Assembly (NCBI RefSeq): GCF_023065955.2
Contig: NW_026622952.1
Coordinates: 35,723,813-35,787,812, forward strand
Length of the DNA: 64,000 nucleotides
DNA from: Ursus arctos
Taxonomy: Eukaryota > Chordata > Mammalia > Carnivora > Ursidae
Direction of reading: 5' to 3'
The notes under the pieces were generated by a model. That model did no database searches. It was given only the letters and a program-made list of their open reading frames with translations, and was not told the DNA's origin. The position numbers and the translations under genes were made by a program. Of this stretch, positions 47,256 through 60,800 are shown piece by piece (within the stretch, counting starts at the first letter, position 1; each line of letters opens with the position of its first letter).

Positions 47256-48555
47256 TTCACTTCCTTGGGCTCTGGCTTTGGTCCTTGCCACCAACACTGA
47301 TGAGAATCCCTCCAAAGCCAGCGTGTTTTCAGTGCTAGGCTCAGCCAGCGGCATTTCTTACTAAAACTAGCCCGTGCTCCCACCATGCCAGCTCTTTAAA
47401 TTCCCTTGCACTGAAGGGTTGAGTCAGGTCAGACTCTGGGGTCTTCCCTTCACATACATACCCAGACCCACTCTCCCCATTTGACTTTTGAATTCTGGAT
47501 TCTGAATCTAGCAAGTCTTTCTCAAGCCTAACCTCACTTTTTGTCAGCATAGGAGATCCTTCCTGAAGGGAAAACTAACACTGCCCTGTGTCATTAAGAA
47601 ACCTAGCCTGAAAGAGATGTAAAAAAAAAAAATCATTTGGAGGGGCAAGGGTGGTGGAGCCCAGTAGATCAGTCAGCTATCAGTAATCTGATAGAGGTAA
47701 TGAGCAAGATAGTTTTGTAGTTGTTTTCATCCTAATAGACCTTGGAAGATTTGCAAGTTACTTACTTTCAAAATGTGGTTTGTCTCATGGAATCTATTAA
47801 TATTAATACAAAATTGTTTTTTCATTGAAAATGAGAAAAAAAGTCTTTAGGCAAAGGAAATATTCCCCAATTAATTCCATTAATTCAGTTTCAATTAATT
47901 TGAAAATAATTTTTACCAATCTCTTTTTCTTTACAGTAATAATCATGCAGGATATTAAATTTTATTTGGAAAATCCCTCGACCCACTCAACACCAGCTAG
48001 TATTTTGTCAATTCCCTAATTGTCACCTTCTCATTAGACAACCTGCTGGAATTCTACTTAGCAGATAATTCTCTCCTTTGACAGCTGGGGCAAACCAATC
48101 TGGTTTTGATCAGGACTTCACAGCAAGATCCCAGAGCAGGGGGCCAGATGAGTTTGGTCCTATCTGGGCCTTAGTTTCCCCGTATTTAGGTTGAGAGTAT
48201 TTCTAAAATTAGATCTCAGGCCACAGGACCTGTATTCCTCTGGATACCCATTATAGCCTTAAGATGTCTGCAGGACAGATGGAATGGAAATTATCTGAGA
48301 TGGTAAGAATGCTTCCCCAGGGCGAAACATTTCCCAGAAGGACAATATTCTTTCAGGGTGTGGTATCTGAAATGTTCGCCATGATTCTATACACCATCTA
48401 GCAGGGAGAAAAATCACCTTGTTAATTTCCGAGTGAATCGACTGCTGATTCACAGGTCCACCAGGTGTTACTCACCCTGTGTTGAGGCTCAGCCCCCAGT
48501 CCTCCCTTAGAGTAGGGTACGACTAAGCAGGTCTAGCTGGAAGAATTCTCATATG
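47256..48555. other. No recognisable gene or repeat
   Basis: About 1.3 kb of unique-looking sequence. An A run lies at 47620-47631. Confidence 0.4.
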
Positions 48556-48559
48556 TTCT

Positions 48560-49225
48560 CTCAGTGTCTGCCCCCTGGTGTCCATGCTCCATGTGATTCT
48601 CTCCCCCTTGAGTGTAGGTGAGATCTGGGAATAGGATGGAATTTCATCCTGTGACGAGGTTGGATTACCTGGCAAAGTGAAGGGATTCTGCAGATGTGAC
48701 TAAGGCCCCTAATCAGTTGACTAGGAATTCATCAAAACGGAGATTATTCTGGTTGAGACTGACCTGAGCAGGTGAACACCTCGAAAGCAGATCTGGGCCT
48801 TCTCTGAAGGGAAGAGAGGTTTGAAGTGAGAGAGAGATCCTCCTACTGGCCTCGAAGCACCTTAGAATCTGCCTGTGGAGGGAGCCACGTGGCAAGGACC
48901 CAAGGGTGGCTTGTAGCTATTCAGATTGGTTTCTGGTCAATGGCTAGCAGGAAAAAGGGGACTTTTGTACTACAGCCATAAGGAACGGAGTTCCACCAAT
49001 AACTTTTACGAGCTTGGAAATGGTTTCTTTCCTAGTCAAATGCCCAGGCAAGGACATGGCCCAGCTGGTACCTTGCCTTCAGCCTGGTGGGATCCCGAAC
49101 AGTGATCTAGCTCAACTGTGCCTGGACTCCAGACCATGGAAATGGTGAGAGAAAAGTGCATGTTGTTTAAAGATGTTAAACTTGTAGTAATTGGGTCTGC
49201 AGCAGCAGAAAACGAATAGATCAGG
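48560..49225 (+). repeat. LTR-like old repeat (MaLR-type order)
   Basis: 'gattctgcagatgtgactaa', 'gagattattctggttgagac', then 'aaacttgtagtaattgggtc', 'agcagcagaaaacgaataga' resemble the middle and end of old MaLR/ERVL LTRs. The middle 300 bp do not match well, so name and limits are uncertain. Confidence 0.4.
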
Positions 49226-50390
49226 GACCATTCAGCACATACCCTCCCCCAGCTTCGTGCCCCTTAATTTCACAGTCCTAGCACAGGGCCTTGCACATAG
49301 CAGGGCGGAGAGTCCAACCTGGTGTGAGCTCTAAGGATCTGATGGAAACCGTGGGGGATCCCTTAGGTGGAAGTACAGGAGCCTTTGATGTAGGACAGGA
49401 CCCATTGTTTATGCGGTCCTAAGCTGTGTGCTTCATAACCACTGTACAAGGATAATAGTATTTGTTAGAACCCTTTTATGAATAAGAAAGCAGATGTCTA
49501 CGGAGGTTAATCAAGATGTGTAAGGTCATGTCGTTGATAAGCGGAGATGTCAGGCTTTGTGGCCAGATCTTGATGACTCCAAAGTCAGTGAGCTTTGCAT
49601 TTTATAGGCTGCGTCCTATTCCTCATTTCCACTCTGTTTTTGAAGTCCCGAGGGCCACGTTATCACCCACCTCCCGAGTGCCTGACTCTGGAGTGCTCAT
49701 GCGGTTTTACCCCTTGCCTAGAGCAACCCTTGTAGCCAAAACGTTCCTCCTCTGTCCCCTTGCTCATATGTTTGCGGCTCCTTACACACACCACCGTGGA
49801 CAGATGCTTCTGGCTTCGATCCCCTAGCGACAGCAGCTGCTGTTCCTTTGCTTTCTGGATCCTATGGTAACAGGTGAGAGAAGAGTAAAGTTGGATAGAA
49901 AATCAGGGAGAGACATTTAAAAAAAAAAAAAAAGAAAAAAAGAAAACTATGAATAGGTATCTGCCCATTTACAACCAAAGTTGACTCCCCAACTCCGTAG
50001 CATTCCAACTCTGTCCTGGGACTTGTTCACCCTTCTTTAGTTTGGCTTCTTTAAATGATGCCATAAAGTCTAGTTCTTAGCTCTCCGGAGGGCAGGTTCT
50101 GGAAAATGATCTCTGCCAATTGCTCAGACTGTGTTTAAGGATCTGAGATCATCTGTTCTTCTGCTCCTTCCTGCAGCCATTCCCAAGGAAGGGCCAGTCC
50201 TTTATGAGCTTCTATCCGCTTGACAGACTCTCCTTAGACATGCTGCTTCAGTATCTCAAAAGGCCAAAGTTCTAAGAATCAAGGATAGGGTGTTTTCACA
50301 ATCTGTTTTACAGATACCAGCTCTCAGCTAGATTCTAGCGCCTGCTTTGGCTGGTGTTTTTGATTTGTATCTTTTGGAGAAGTAAATAGT
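49226..50390. other. No recognisable gene; A-rich run
   Basis: Unique-looking, with a run of A interrupted by G at 49918-49946. It could be the tail of an unrecognised insertion. Confidence 0.4.
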
Positions 50391-50394
50391 AGAA

Positions 50395-50620
50395 AGAGCA
50401 AAGAGTCGAGTCAGAAATATCTGGATTTGTGTTCAGGCGCCATCACCTATAGGCTGTGTGACCTTAGGCAAGTTGTTCAACCTCCGAGCTTTCATTTCCT
50501 CAGTTACGTATTTAGGATAATAATACCCACTTCATAAGATTTGTATGGAAACTACAGGAGATGATGTTTGTAAAGCCTCTAGCATGGAGAAATTGCATAA
50601 CAGAGCTAGCTACTACTATA
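50395..50620 (+). repeat. MIR
   Basis: 'gagtcagaaatatctggatt', 'aggctgtgtgaccttaggca', 'agttgttcaacctccgagct', 'tttcctcagttacgtattta'. Nearly complete. Confidence 0.88.
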
Positions 50621-50954
50621 AGCACATGTGGCAAAATGATGTTAGGAAATATTAACTTATGCAGTCCCATCATCTGTATCCCCACTTTCTTTTACTCTAT
50701 TATGCTCCCTATTCCCACACCGTCCATTTGGCTGTTAGACAAGAGGTCTTTGTGGCCCCAAGGAGAATTGTTGCAGCAGAAGAAAGAGGGCATTATGTTC
50801 TTGAGTTCTGATGTCTAACAGCTGAAGCTGACACAGAATGAGAGGGCTGATCTCCTTCTTCCCACCCCTGCCTTCCTGCCACTAGGTCAAAGTCCTCCAA
50901 GCTGGAGAAGGGAGGAGACCTAGTGAGGAGAGTGCCAGAGTGAGTCACTGGTGT
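50621..50954. other. No recognisable feature
   Basis: Spacer without a recognised repeat. Confidence 0.4.
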
Positions 50955-51645
50955 GGGTTCCTGCCCATTTCCGGCTTGGAACCCTGAAGAGAAGCTCCCA
51001 TGATAACCCCCCTCCCATCAGAGTAGCTGTAGGAAAAGCAGCCTCACTGACACCCTGCTTGTCCCAACAGCACTCAAGAAACAGCTAACTAAACTTCTTC
51101 TGTGGTCTGAGGTGCAGTTGACTTTGAGGGGTGCAAAATATGCCATCCCTATATAGGCCTCTTTGGCACAGGATTATTTCGAGTAGCTGAAGACTCAAGA
51201 GAAGCTCTGAAAATGGAATAGAAGTTACTCTTTTGCAAGAGAAATTTATATTTATAAAGGAAACCGCCACTTGTAAGCATGTCTCCCTCTCTATACCAAG
51301 AAGAGAAGGATGACTCTTAAACATAAGAGACTTATCGATGGAGGAGGCACAGACTTAAATCTATATAACAACCTTACTCTTGCTTACCTTGCTTTTCCTG
51401 ATAACCTCCCCCATAACCAGCCCACCTCACCTTTCTTTCTTTTGTCTTTAGCTGAAGATGGTATTTAAGCCAGAGGCTAAGCCATCTCAGAGAGTAATTA
51501 CCCACTTTTCCCTGGCTATCTTCCATTTACACATGAGGTATACATGTTAGTAAACTTCTGGGTTTCTTTCTCTTGTTAATCTGACTTATATTACAGGGGT
51601 CTCAGCCAAGAACTCAGAAGCTTAGAGGGAAAATGATCTTTCTTT
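50955..51645 (+). mobile_element. ERV1-type LTR-like element, sense
   Basis: It starts with a block repeated at 52593 and ends with the terminus 'ttctcttgttaatctgactt', 'acaggggtctcagccaagaa', 'cttagagggaaaatgatctt', the same style of 3' end as the antisense element at 27655. 'gatggtatttaagccag' near 51460 could include a TATA-like box. No coding sequence was recognised. Confidence 0.5.
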
Positions 51646-52257
51646 CCCCACAGGGACCTCCAGGATTCGAGAACATTGAGTAGCAACAGAGTAAACCATA
51701 AAAGCAGAAGCTCAGTGGGAATGCAGATATCTCGATGGATGCCAGAGAGCGGAAGTGAGGACAACCAAGTGGAATGATGTAAGTCTCAGCAGGACCCACT
51801 GGGCACCTGTGACAATGGAGGACCAGATACCTCCAACTGTCCAACCTCTTCCTACCACCATGACATGATTCTTCACAAACTCCCAAGCAAGGAGAGAGCC
51901 CCAGATTGGCCGAGTTAACTCTGAATGGAGTGAGTTTGCCCTAAACTGATGAGTTTTCCACTACCGAATAGAATTGAGGTTCAAGTAACTTGACTAATTA
52001 GCAGAGTGCTGAAGTTAATTTGTACCCCCACAAAATAGAGGCTGTCCCAGTGAATTGAACCTCCGAGCAAGTGTGCATGCACATGGTCATGCACATACTC
52101 ACACACACAAACACACACATCATCATGGCATCCTTCCCTGCTCTCCTCGCCCCTGGGAGTGATCTCCTCTTTTGCCAAGGGCCTGCCACCCTGTACTTTC
52201 TCACTATTCTTATACTTGGGGTTAAAGACAGTTTAAAGCAAACTCACATGTTTATTG
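51646..52257. other. Unassigned sequence between LTR-like direct repeats; CA-rich patch
   Basis: Lies between the LTR-like element and the second copy of its 5' block. A CA/CACA-rich patch is at 52080-52115. No retroviral domain could be recognised. Confidence 0.35.
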
Positions 52258-52267
52258 CAGCTTATTA

Positions 52268-52440
52268 TTATTTTTTTAAGATTTCATTTATTTGAGAGAG
52301 TGGGAGGGAGAGAGAATTTGAGGCAGACTCTGTCCTGAGTGCAGAGCCCCATGCGAGGCTCGATCCTACCACTGAGAGACCATGACCGGAGGGGAACCCG
52401 AGAGTTGGATGCCGGACCAACTGAGCCACCCAGGTGCCCC
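52268..52440 (-). mobile_element. Can-SINE, antisense
   Basis: 'aagatttcatttatttgaga', the GA body and the head 'actgagccacccaggtgccc'. The short duplication gcagctta lies at 52257-52264 and 52442-52449. Confidence 0.9.
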
Positions 52441-52592
52441 AGCAGCTTAGTTTTTCTAACATACACAGTTCTAGGTCAAAGTAACCCAAGAACCAGAAGG
52501 TACAGCTTTCTCTTTCACCTAGGATATTTGCCTTTCTATCTAATCAGCTGCTAATTTGAGCCATAGGAGAAGTTAATTTTTAAGACTGCTGC

Positions 52593-52770
52593 TGGTTTCC
52601 TGCTTGGAACCCTGAAAGAGAAGCTCCCACAGTACTCCCCCATCAGAGTAGCCATAGGAAAAGCAGGCTCACGGACACCCTGCCTGTCCCAGCAGCACTC
52701 AGGAAACAGCTAACTAACCTTCCTCTGTGGTCTGAAGTGCAGTTGACTTTGAGGGGTGCAAAATTTGACT
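52593..52770 (+). repeat. Second copy of the LTR-like 5' block
   Basis: About 180 bp matching 50958-51145 in the same orientation at roughly 85-90% identity, from 'tttcctgcttggaaccctga' to 'gactttgaggggtgcaaaat'. Homology then stops. Confidence 0.75.
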
Positions 52771-54795
52771 AACTCTCCTTACATGTCGTGCTTTGAAAGA
52801 TTATCGATACTATTTGTACACTAGAAAATTTCTTCAGTTGAATGTCATCCAAAACATCCTGGTTGAGAAACAACGATGTGATTCAGCTGAAGCTCATGTG
52901 ACCGATGAATTTATCAGGGTGGCAATGGCACCAGGGCAATTCAGAGAAAAGCAGCAGTTGACCCGGCTTTTCCTTGAAAGTTGTTTGGTTACTTTTGCTA
53001 GGATACTTCTGTTGAAAGATAAACTGAGGCATATTATATTTTTAAGAGTTTATTTGAGTAGAAATGGATTTGAATCTGGCAGCAGCAAACCATAAGTGGT
53101 TAGGAACCCCCTGGAGCCTCGGGGCAAGACTTGCATGGAAAAGAGGGAGAAGCAAAGCTCGGAAATTGTTCGATTGGCTCTAGCTTGAGCAGTTGCCTTC
53201 TTTGGAAAAGTTGGCTGTTTGTGACTGGTTGTCCTTAGGTTTTTATTTCTTAGCCCTGAGGCATTACCGGCCTAGGTTTGGGTCTGCTTATGTAGGCTGC
53301 CTTGGAACGAGAGTCACCTCAATCCAAATACGTTTCAATTACAATTGGGAAATAGCATTTTGTTTGAGCCTCCTGCCTGGCAGGAGCTGAGCTGGAGAGA
53401 GCCGAAGGTATCAAGGTGATCAATTAGGACAAACCAAAGTGAGAGTAACAGTGGAGCGTTCAAATGCTTACTGGGTCGGAGAAGCAAGAGGCAAATTAGG
53501 GAAGCACTAGCTCTCCCAGTGTTTTATTTTTTCCCCCTGGAACAGGGCCAGCACAAACAGGAAGCCCCAGACAAAATGCTCCTGCCAGTTTGCGGAGGGC
53601 AGGAGGGCATGGGAGAGAGCTTGGGGAAGAGTAAGAGTGAAAATACTGAATACTGAGTCCGAGTGAAGGCAAGTGTCTTCAGGGGCCCCCTCCCCCCGAG
53701 CCTAGAAGGTGGTCTCTGCAGAGGTGCCTGAAAAATGACTCAGCCATGGGCCCCCCAATAAGGAGGCCTCCAAATGGAGGTGATAGGGCTAGGAAGCAGG
53801 TATATGTAAACATCACCAGACAGGAGGGCCTGAGGATCCCTGCAGAGACTCCGTGCGCTGCACGCAGACACTGCGCATTGGCTTTGCGTGAGGTGTGCTA
53901 TGGGGAGGTCAACTTCCCCGCACGAGGCCTCCAGGGAAAGCCTCTGTAATTGGCTAACATTGGGCCTGAGAGATGACACATAGGGTTGTGACCTGGGGTC
54001 ACACTTCTCACTCCTCAGCTTCACTTTCTTGTCCACAACCCAAGACCTAATTGGATGTCAGTGGGAAGAGATTTGTGACCCACACAAGGAGATTTCAAAT
54101 GTGCTTATTTGCGTAGGTCGTTCTGAGCCTCCATCTGTATTCTAAACCCTCATTTTTCATTTGCTATTTTTCCATATACTTCCTGAGCATAGACATATCA
54201 TAAATGTTTCCTGTATTATCTTGACCTTTATTGCTATTTTCCTTTAAAAACGCAACAACATGAAGACGATAGTATACCCCTTTTCTGTACTTCTGAGGCA
54301 CTGGTTTGTTAGCAATGAGGACAAATGGCCAGTTTCTTTTCATCACTTGTTCCGATGGTGTGATGTTCATTCCCCTCCACACCCAGCCCCGGTGAGGAAA
54401 TCAACATTGCCTCCAGAACAGCGTACCCTGTGTACCCCACAACGGGTGTTAAGACCAGTCTCCCTCAAAAGCTGACCTGTTCTGACTTAGCTTGGCCTTG
54501 TCTCTGTACAGTCGGAGGGGAAGGAGGCTATACCAGGACCAGGCACTTGTCCTGCCCTAGGATCAGCCGGAAGCAACCTCGCTTTTAAACTATTGAGCCA
54601 TCCAGGTTTCCTTTGCTTTCTTTTTTGACAGATAAATAGGGAAAGATTGGGAGGCTAGTCAAAGGCTACCTAGGATAAGGCAGGGGTTAGACTTCACACA
54701 CTCTGGAATTTTCTTTGACTCAGCTTACTCTTGTTGACTTGAAAGGAAGGGAAATAGCTTCTTATCACATGCTCCCGTTTATTTCAACAACCTCT
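52771..54795. other. No recognisable gene; possible old LTR-derived sequence
   Basis: 53030-53400 has a feel of old LTR ('aagagtttatttgagtagaa', 'ctggcagcagcaaaccataa') but cannot be assigned. A locally GC-richer stretch (53680-53960) carries overlapping frames on both strands without domains. Confidence 0.35.
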
Positions 54796-54799
54796 GACA

Positions 54800-54905
54800 A
54801 ACTCCACAAGGGCATGAAATGTGTCTTTTATCTTTATAGTCCTAGTACCTAGCACAGCTCCTGGCAAAGAAATTATAAATACTCAATAAGTATTTGTTGA
54901 ATAAA
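54800..54905 (-). repeat. L2 3' end, antisense
   Basis: 'ctccacaagggcatgaaatg', 'tagtacctagcacagctcct', 'aataagtatttgttgaataa' match the antisense L2 terminus. Confidence 0.7.
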
Positions 54906-54989
54906 AATGTTAAATTCCCCCAGACTGTCTGCACATTCAGCACTGAACCTGCTAACATGGCTGCCAGGGTCAGGCAGGATCTCTCTCAA

Positions 54990-55200
54990 GGTAGCTCAGC
55001 ATAGTGGTTAAGCCGGCAGACCCTATAGCTAGACTCCTAGGTTCAAATCCTGGCCCTGCTCCTTACTTCACTGTGCTTTTGGTCAAGTTACTTCAGTTTC
55101 TTCCTTTGTGAATTGGGGCTGCCTTGCAAGGTTGATAAGAGCATTACATGAGTTAATATTTAAAACCACTTAGAAGAGAGGGGCATAAAGTTCAGAGCTA
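54990..55200 (+). repeat. MIR
   Basis: 'cagcatagtggttaagccgg', 'taggttcaaatcctggccct', 'ggtcaagttacttcagtttc' mark a sense MIR. Confidence 0.85.
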
Positions 55201-55344
55201 TATGTGTTGATAAGTAAATAGTTTTCATAGTTCTACTGACATTTTCAATGACAGCAAACTAATGGATATCTAAATAACCTACCATGGTTCTATTGTGCTT
55301 TAATTTGTCAGACAACTTCTGTGTAATTATCTTTCTGTTGTTGC

Positions 55345-55592
55345 TGCTTTTGTTTTTGGTTTTTGTTATTTGTGGGGTTTTTTGTTGTTGTTTTGTTTTG
55401 TTTTAGAGAGAGAGAGCATATATACACATACATGGGAGTGGGGGGAGAAAGGGAGAGAGAGAGAGAGAATCCCAAGCAGGCTCCATGCCCAGCATAGAGC
55501 TCGATGTGGGGCTTGATCCCATGGCCCTGAGATCATGACCTGAGTAGAAATCAAGAGTCGGACACAACCGAATGAGCCACCCAGGTGCCCCT
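55345..55592 (-). mobile_element. Can-SINE, antisense, tail diverged
   Basis: A GTTTT-rich tail, GA body, 'ctgagatcatgacctgagta' and the head 'gagccacccaggtgcccc'. The flanks (tctgtgtaattatcttt / tctgtcattagctttt) are only loosely similar, in keeping with an older insertion. Confidence 0.88.
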
Positions 55593-57542
55593 CTGTCATT
55601 AGCTTTTAACAAATTCTCATGTCACTCCTACTGGAAGGAAGATATTATGGCCCTCATGTTAGAGAAGGAGAAACCACAGTTCAGACTGGGGAAGAGGTAG
55701 CTAGTTAGCTCAATAGAACCGGTGCTACTTAACTACACGAAACCCAACAGAGGATGTGTAGCGGTGGGCGGTGGAGTGGGCATGGGAAATTCTGAACTGA
55801 AATGAACTGTGACTATGTTCTGTGAAAAATATTTCTTAGTCATAGTTTAACTATAAGTTTCATATGCTGGAAAATGAGTTGCCCAACAACCATAATACCT
55901 CCAGAGATAGTGCACGTCAACTCAGCATTTTCTGGAATTTACTTGAAATTAGGCTGCTCTCCAACTAAGGTAGCTCTGTCAAATGCAGTGACTTGAAGGG
56001 ACATATACATCAGTTCTTCAACACAAAGTAGACGGCCTTAAAGCTCACAGATAAACTTTCACAATAAGCTTCCATCAGTGACTTGAGTTTTAAGAAGAAA
56101 TTTGTAAAGATAATCTATAACAAATAATTTAAAAGGTTTAGTGGTTAACTTTAAGGATATGAATGTATTATAGTGGCTCTGAGTCTAGCCTTTCTTATGC
56201 TCTCATTGGATAAACCAAACCACTGTTTTGGTTCAACCATCTCAACCTTTCAATTCTGCTCTATGCTTGAGGGTGTATGAGGGGATGTATGATGGGAGAG
56301 GGAGAGGGAAGGGATAAATCAGATCCTAATTTTGTATGATTATAAACTAATATTAGAAATTCAAGTGAAATATAAATGATCTTTGACTGGTTTGAACATC
56401 AGAGAGCTATATCTAGAAAGTTCATATTCAATTTCTCACATTGAAGATTTTTGAAAAAACGTTTTCAAAGGCTAACAAGTTGATCAATAGGGATAAAGAA
56501 CTGCAAGTAAAATAGAAGGATGGAATATTAATTAATTTAAGTCATTAAATTTGGTATCAGCCTGGGTTGGTTCAAGGAAGTGTTGAATCAGACCACAGCT
56601 GGTATGCGCAAGCCAGGCAAATCTGATTTCCCCCCCTCATTCCAAAGTCTCAAGTTCATAGCAGGAAACAGAGAGCTATGGGGGGTGGCGGGGGAGCAGG
56701 AGATGGAGAAGGCAGGGTGAGAATGTGCAGGTGCAGAACAAGATTTCAGTCCACATACTGCCTTCATCCCTCACCTCAGTGGTAGTCCAACTCATTCTTA
56801 CAGATTTTTAAATAGTAGAAACTCTCAACAGTCACCACTTGCAAATTTTATTTTTCAATCCTTTCCATCTGAATTTGCACTGGCAACAATGGCTCTGGAG
56901 GCAAATGTTCACAATAGAGACACGGCAGCATTGGCTGGAAACAGGGAGCTACTATTTCTACATGGTGCTCTTGACTCTATTATGTTCTGATTAAAAATTG
57001 GAAACAAACAACAACAAATACACACACACACATACACACTAAGGTTTTGAGCAGAATCAGGTTTTTTTAAACTTTAAAAATGGTAAAAAGTCTTGGAAAA
57101 CTTGAAGGCCCAGAAATAAATACTATAAATGAACAATAGGATCTGGAAATATTGTAAGATACTTACTTCTTTAGAAGATTGTTAGATAGCGTTAGATACG
57201 GTTATGTTACAGAATATTAAGTTTTGTTTCTTCCCTGGCTCGCCACCGTCTTCTGAGCCTCCAAATGCAGATCACCTTTCCCCTTTCCTGCCATGGCTTC
57301 TTCTGCTGTCCATCCATCTTTACCACGCTGCTTCTGTTCTGGCTATTTTTAGCTAGTGAGAAAGATCACTGCCTACACTGCCCACAGGTACTGTTATGAA
57401 TTCTTAGTCACAGAACTTCCACATACAACTTGAGAGTAGGAGAGAAAGGGAGATGAAAGTCTTAAGTCCAAACCTGAGTTGAGAGAAGAAATAGCAGAAC
57501 AGGTGTCGGCCAAGATTTTCCTCTCATTTGGTTCATGGGTAA
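55593..57542. other. No recognisable gene; short CA run
   Basis: About 1.95 kb of unique-looking AT-rich sequence with (CA)n at about 57019-57040. It is the pre-insertion flank of the complete L1. Confidence 0.45.
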
Positions 57543-57558
57543 GACCAAAGATGATTAT
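57543..57558. repeat. Target-site duplication of complete L1, left copy
   Basis: agaccaaagatgatta, identical to 63948-63963. It directly adjoins the L1 A tail (read as T on the + strand). Confidence 0.95.
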
Positions 57559-57853
57559 TATTTTTTTTTTATTAATAATGATTTTTTATTATATTATGTT
57601 AGTCACCATACAGTACATCCCCGGTTTTCGATGTAAGGCTCGATGATTCATTAGTTGTGTATAACACCCAGTGCACCATGCAATATGTGCCCTCCTTACT
57701 ACCCATCACCGGTCTATCCCATTCCCCCACCCCCCTCCCCTCTGTAGCCCCCAGTTTGTTTCTCATAGTCCATAGTCTCTCATGTTTCATTCCCCCTTCT
57801 GATTACCCCCCCCTTTCTTTATCCCTTTCTTCCCCTACTGATCATTCTAGTTC
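57559..57853 (-). other. L1 copy B 3'UTR and A tail
   Basis: Non-coding 3' end. On the element strand it has G-rich purine runs (equivalent to + strand C runs at 57725-57740 and 57806-57813) and ends in an A/T-rich segment and a short A tail. The 3' end of the twin-primed copy at 8367 is almost base-for-base the same. Confidence 0.88.
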
Positions 57854-60800
57854 TTATGTTCCATAGATGAGAGAAATCATATGATAGTTGTCTTTCTCTG
57901 CTTGACTTATTTCACTAAGCATTATCTCCTCCAGTGCCGTCCATGTTGTAGCAAATGTTGAGAACTCATTCTTTCTGATTGCTGAGTAATATTCCATTGT
58001 ATATATGGACCACAACTTCTTAATCCAGTCATCTGTTGAAGGGCATCTCGGCTCCTTCCACGATTTAGCTATTGTGGACATTGCTGCTATGAACATTGGG
58101 GTGCATATGGCCCTTCTCTTCACTACGTCTGTATCTTTGGGGTAAACACCCAGTAGTGCAATGGCTGGATCATAGGGTAGCTCAATTTTTAACTTTTTAA
58201 GGGACCTCCACACGGTTTTCCAGAGTGGCTGTACCAACTTGCATTCCCACCAACAATGTAGGAGGGATCCCCTTTCTCCACATCCTCTCCAACAATTGTT
58301 GTTTCTTGCCTTGTCTATTTTTGCCATTCTAACTGGCGTAAGGTGGTATCTCAGTGTGGTTTTGATTTGAATTTCCTTGATGGCTAATGATTTTGAACAT
58401 TTTTTCATGTGTCTGTTAGCCATTTGTATGTCTTCATTGGAAAAGTGTCTGTTCATATCTTCTGCCCATTTTTTGATTTGTTTATTTGTTTCTCGTGTAT
58501 TGAGTTTGAGAAGTTCTTTGTAGATCTTGGATACCAGTCCTTTATCTGTAGTGTCATTTGCAAATATATTCTCCCATTCCGTGGGCTGCCTCTTAGTTTT
58601 TCTGACTGTTTCCTTGGATGTGCAGAAACTTTTAATCTTGATGAAGTCCCATAAATTCATTTTATCTTTTGTTTCTCTTGCCTTTGGGGATGTGTCATGA
58701 AAAAGGTTGCTTTGGCCGATGTCGTAGAGGTTGCTGCCTATGTTCTCCTCTAGAATTTTGATGGATTCCTGTCTCACATCGAGGTCTTTCATCCATTTGG
58801 AGTTTATTTTTGTGTATGGTGTGAGATAGTGGTCAAGTTTCATTCTTTTGCATGTAGCTGTCCAATTTTCCCAGCACCATTGATTGAAGAGACTGTCTTT
58901 TTCCCACCGGATGTTTTTTCCTGCTTTATCAAATATTAGTTGCCCAAAGAGCTGAGGGTCCATTTCTGGGCTCTCTATTCTGTTCCATTGGTCTATGTGT
59001 CTGTTTTTGTGCCAGTACCATGCTGTCTTTGTGATCACAGCTTTGTAGTACAGCTCGAAATCCGGCATTGTGATGCCCCCAGCTTTGTTTTTCCTTTTCA
59101 ACAGTTCCTTGGAGATTCGGGGTCTTTTCTGGTTCCATACAAATTTAAGGACTATTTGTTCCAGTTCTTTGAAAAACGTTCTCGGTATTTTGATCGGGAT
59201 AGCATTGAAAGTGTAGATTGCTCTGGGTAGCATGGACATTTTAACTATGTTAATTCTTCCGATCCATGAGCATGGAATATCTTTCCATCTTTTTATGTCT
59301 TCCTCAATGTCTTTTAAGAGTGATTTATAGTTTCTAGAATAAAGGTCCTTTACGTCTCTGGTTAAGTTAATTCCAAGGTAACGTATGGTTTTTGGTGCTA
59401 TTGTAAATGGGATGGATTCCCTGATTTCTCTTTCTTCGTTCTCGTTATTCGTGTACAGAAATGCAACTGATTTCTGAGCATTGATTTTGTATCCCGCCAC
59501 GTTACTGAATTGCTCTATAACTTCTAATAGTTTGGGAGTGGCTTCTTTTGGGTTTTCCATATAGAGTATCATGTCGTCTGCGAAGAGAGACATTTTGACT
59601 TCTTCTTTGCCGATTTGAATACCTTTGATCCCTTTTTGTTGTCTGATTGCTGTTGCAAGGACTTCTAGTACTATGTTGAATAATAGTGGCGAGAGTGGGC
59701 ATCCTTGTCGTGTTCCTGATCTTAAGGGAAAGGCTTCCAGCTTTTCCCCATTGAGAATAATATTTGCAGTAGGTTTTTCATAGATGGCTTTTATGAGATT
59801 GAGAAATGTACCTTCTATTCCTACACTCTGAAGGGTTTTAATCAGGAAAGGATGCTGTATTTTGTCAAATGCTTTTTCGGCATCGATTGAGAGGATCATA
59901 TGGTTCTTGAGTCTTTTCTTGTTGATATGATGTATCACGCTGATTGATTTGCGAATATTGAACCACGCTTGCATCCCAGGTATGAATCCCACTTGATCGT
60001 GGTGGATAATCCTTTTAATGAACTGTTGGATTCTATTAGCAAGTATCTTGTTGAGGATTTTGGCGTCCATATTCATTAGGGAAATCGGTCTGTAATTCTC
60101 CTTTTTGAGGGGGTCTTTGCCTGGTTTGGGGATCAAGGTAATATTGGCCTCATAGAATGAGTTTGGTAGCTTTCCTTCTGTTTCTATTTTTTGAAATAGC
60201 TTTAGGAGAATAGGTATTATTTCTTCTTTGAATGTTTGGTAGAATTCCCCAGGAAAACCGTCCGGGCCTGGAGTTTTGTTATTTGGAAGGTTGTGTATCA
60301 CTGACTCAATTTCTTCATAATTAATTGGCCTGTTTAAGAAATCAATTTCTTCCTTTTTCAATCTTGGTAGTTTATAGGTTTCCAGGAAGGATTCCATCTC
60401 TTCCAGATTGCTTAGTTTATTGGCATATAGCTGTTGATAAAAATTTCTAATAATCCTTCCAATTTCAATGTTGTTCGTCGTGACCTCTCCTTTTTCATTC
60501 ATAATTTTAATAATCTGGGTCCTTTCTCTTTTCTTTTGGATAAGTCTTGCCAGTGGTCTGTCAATTTTATTGATTCTCTCCAAGAACCAGCTTCTAGTCC
60601 TGTTGATCTGCTCTACTGTACTTCTGGTTTCTGCTTGATTGATTTCAGCTCTAATTTTGGTCAACTGCTTCCTCGTGCGTGGATTAGGCCTGTCCCTCTG
60701 TTGCTGTTCCAGCTTCTTGAGGTGAGAATATAAAAACTGCATTTTAGATTTTTCTATTCTTTTGAGTGAGGCTTGGATGGCTATGTATTTCCCCCTTAGG

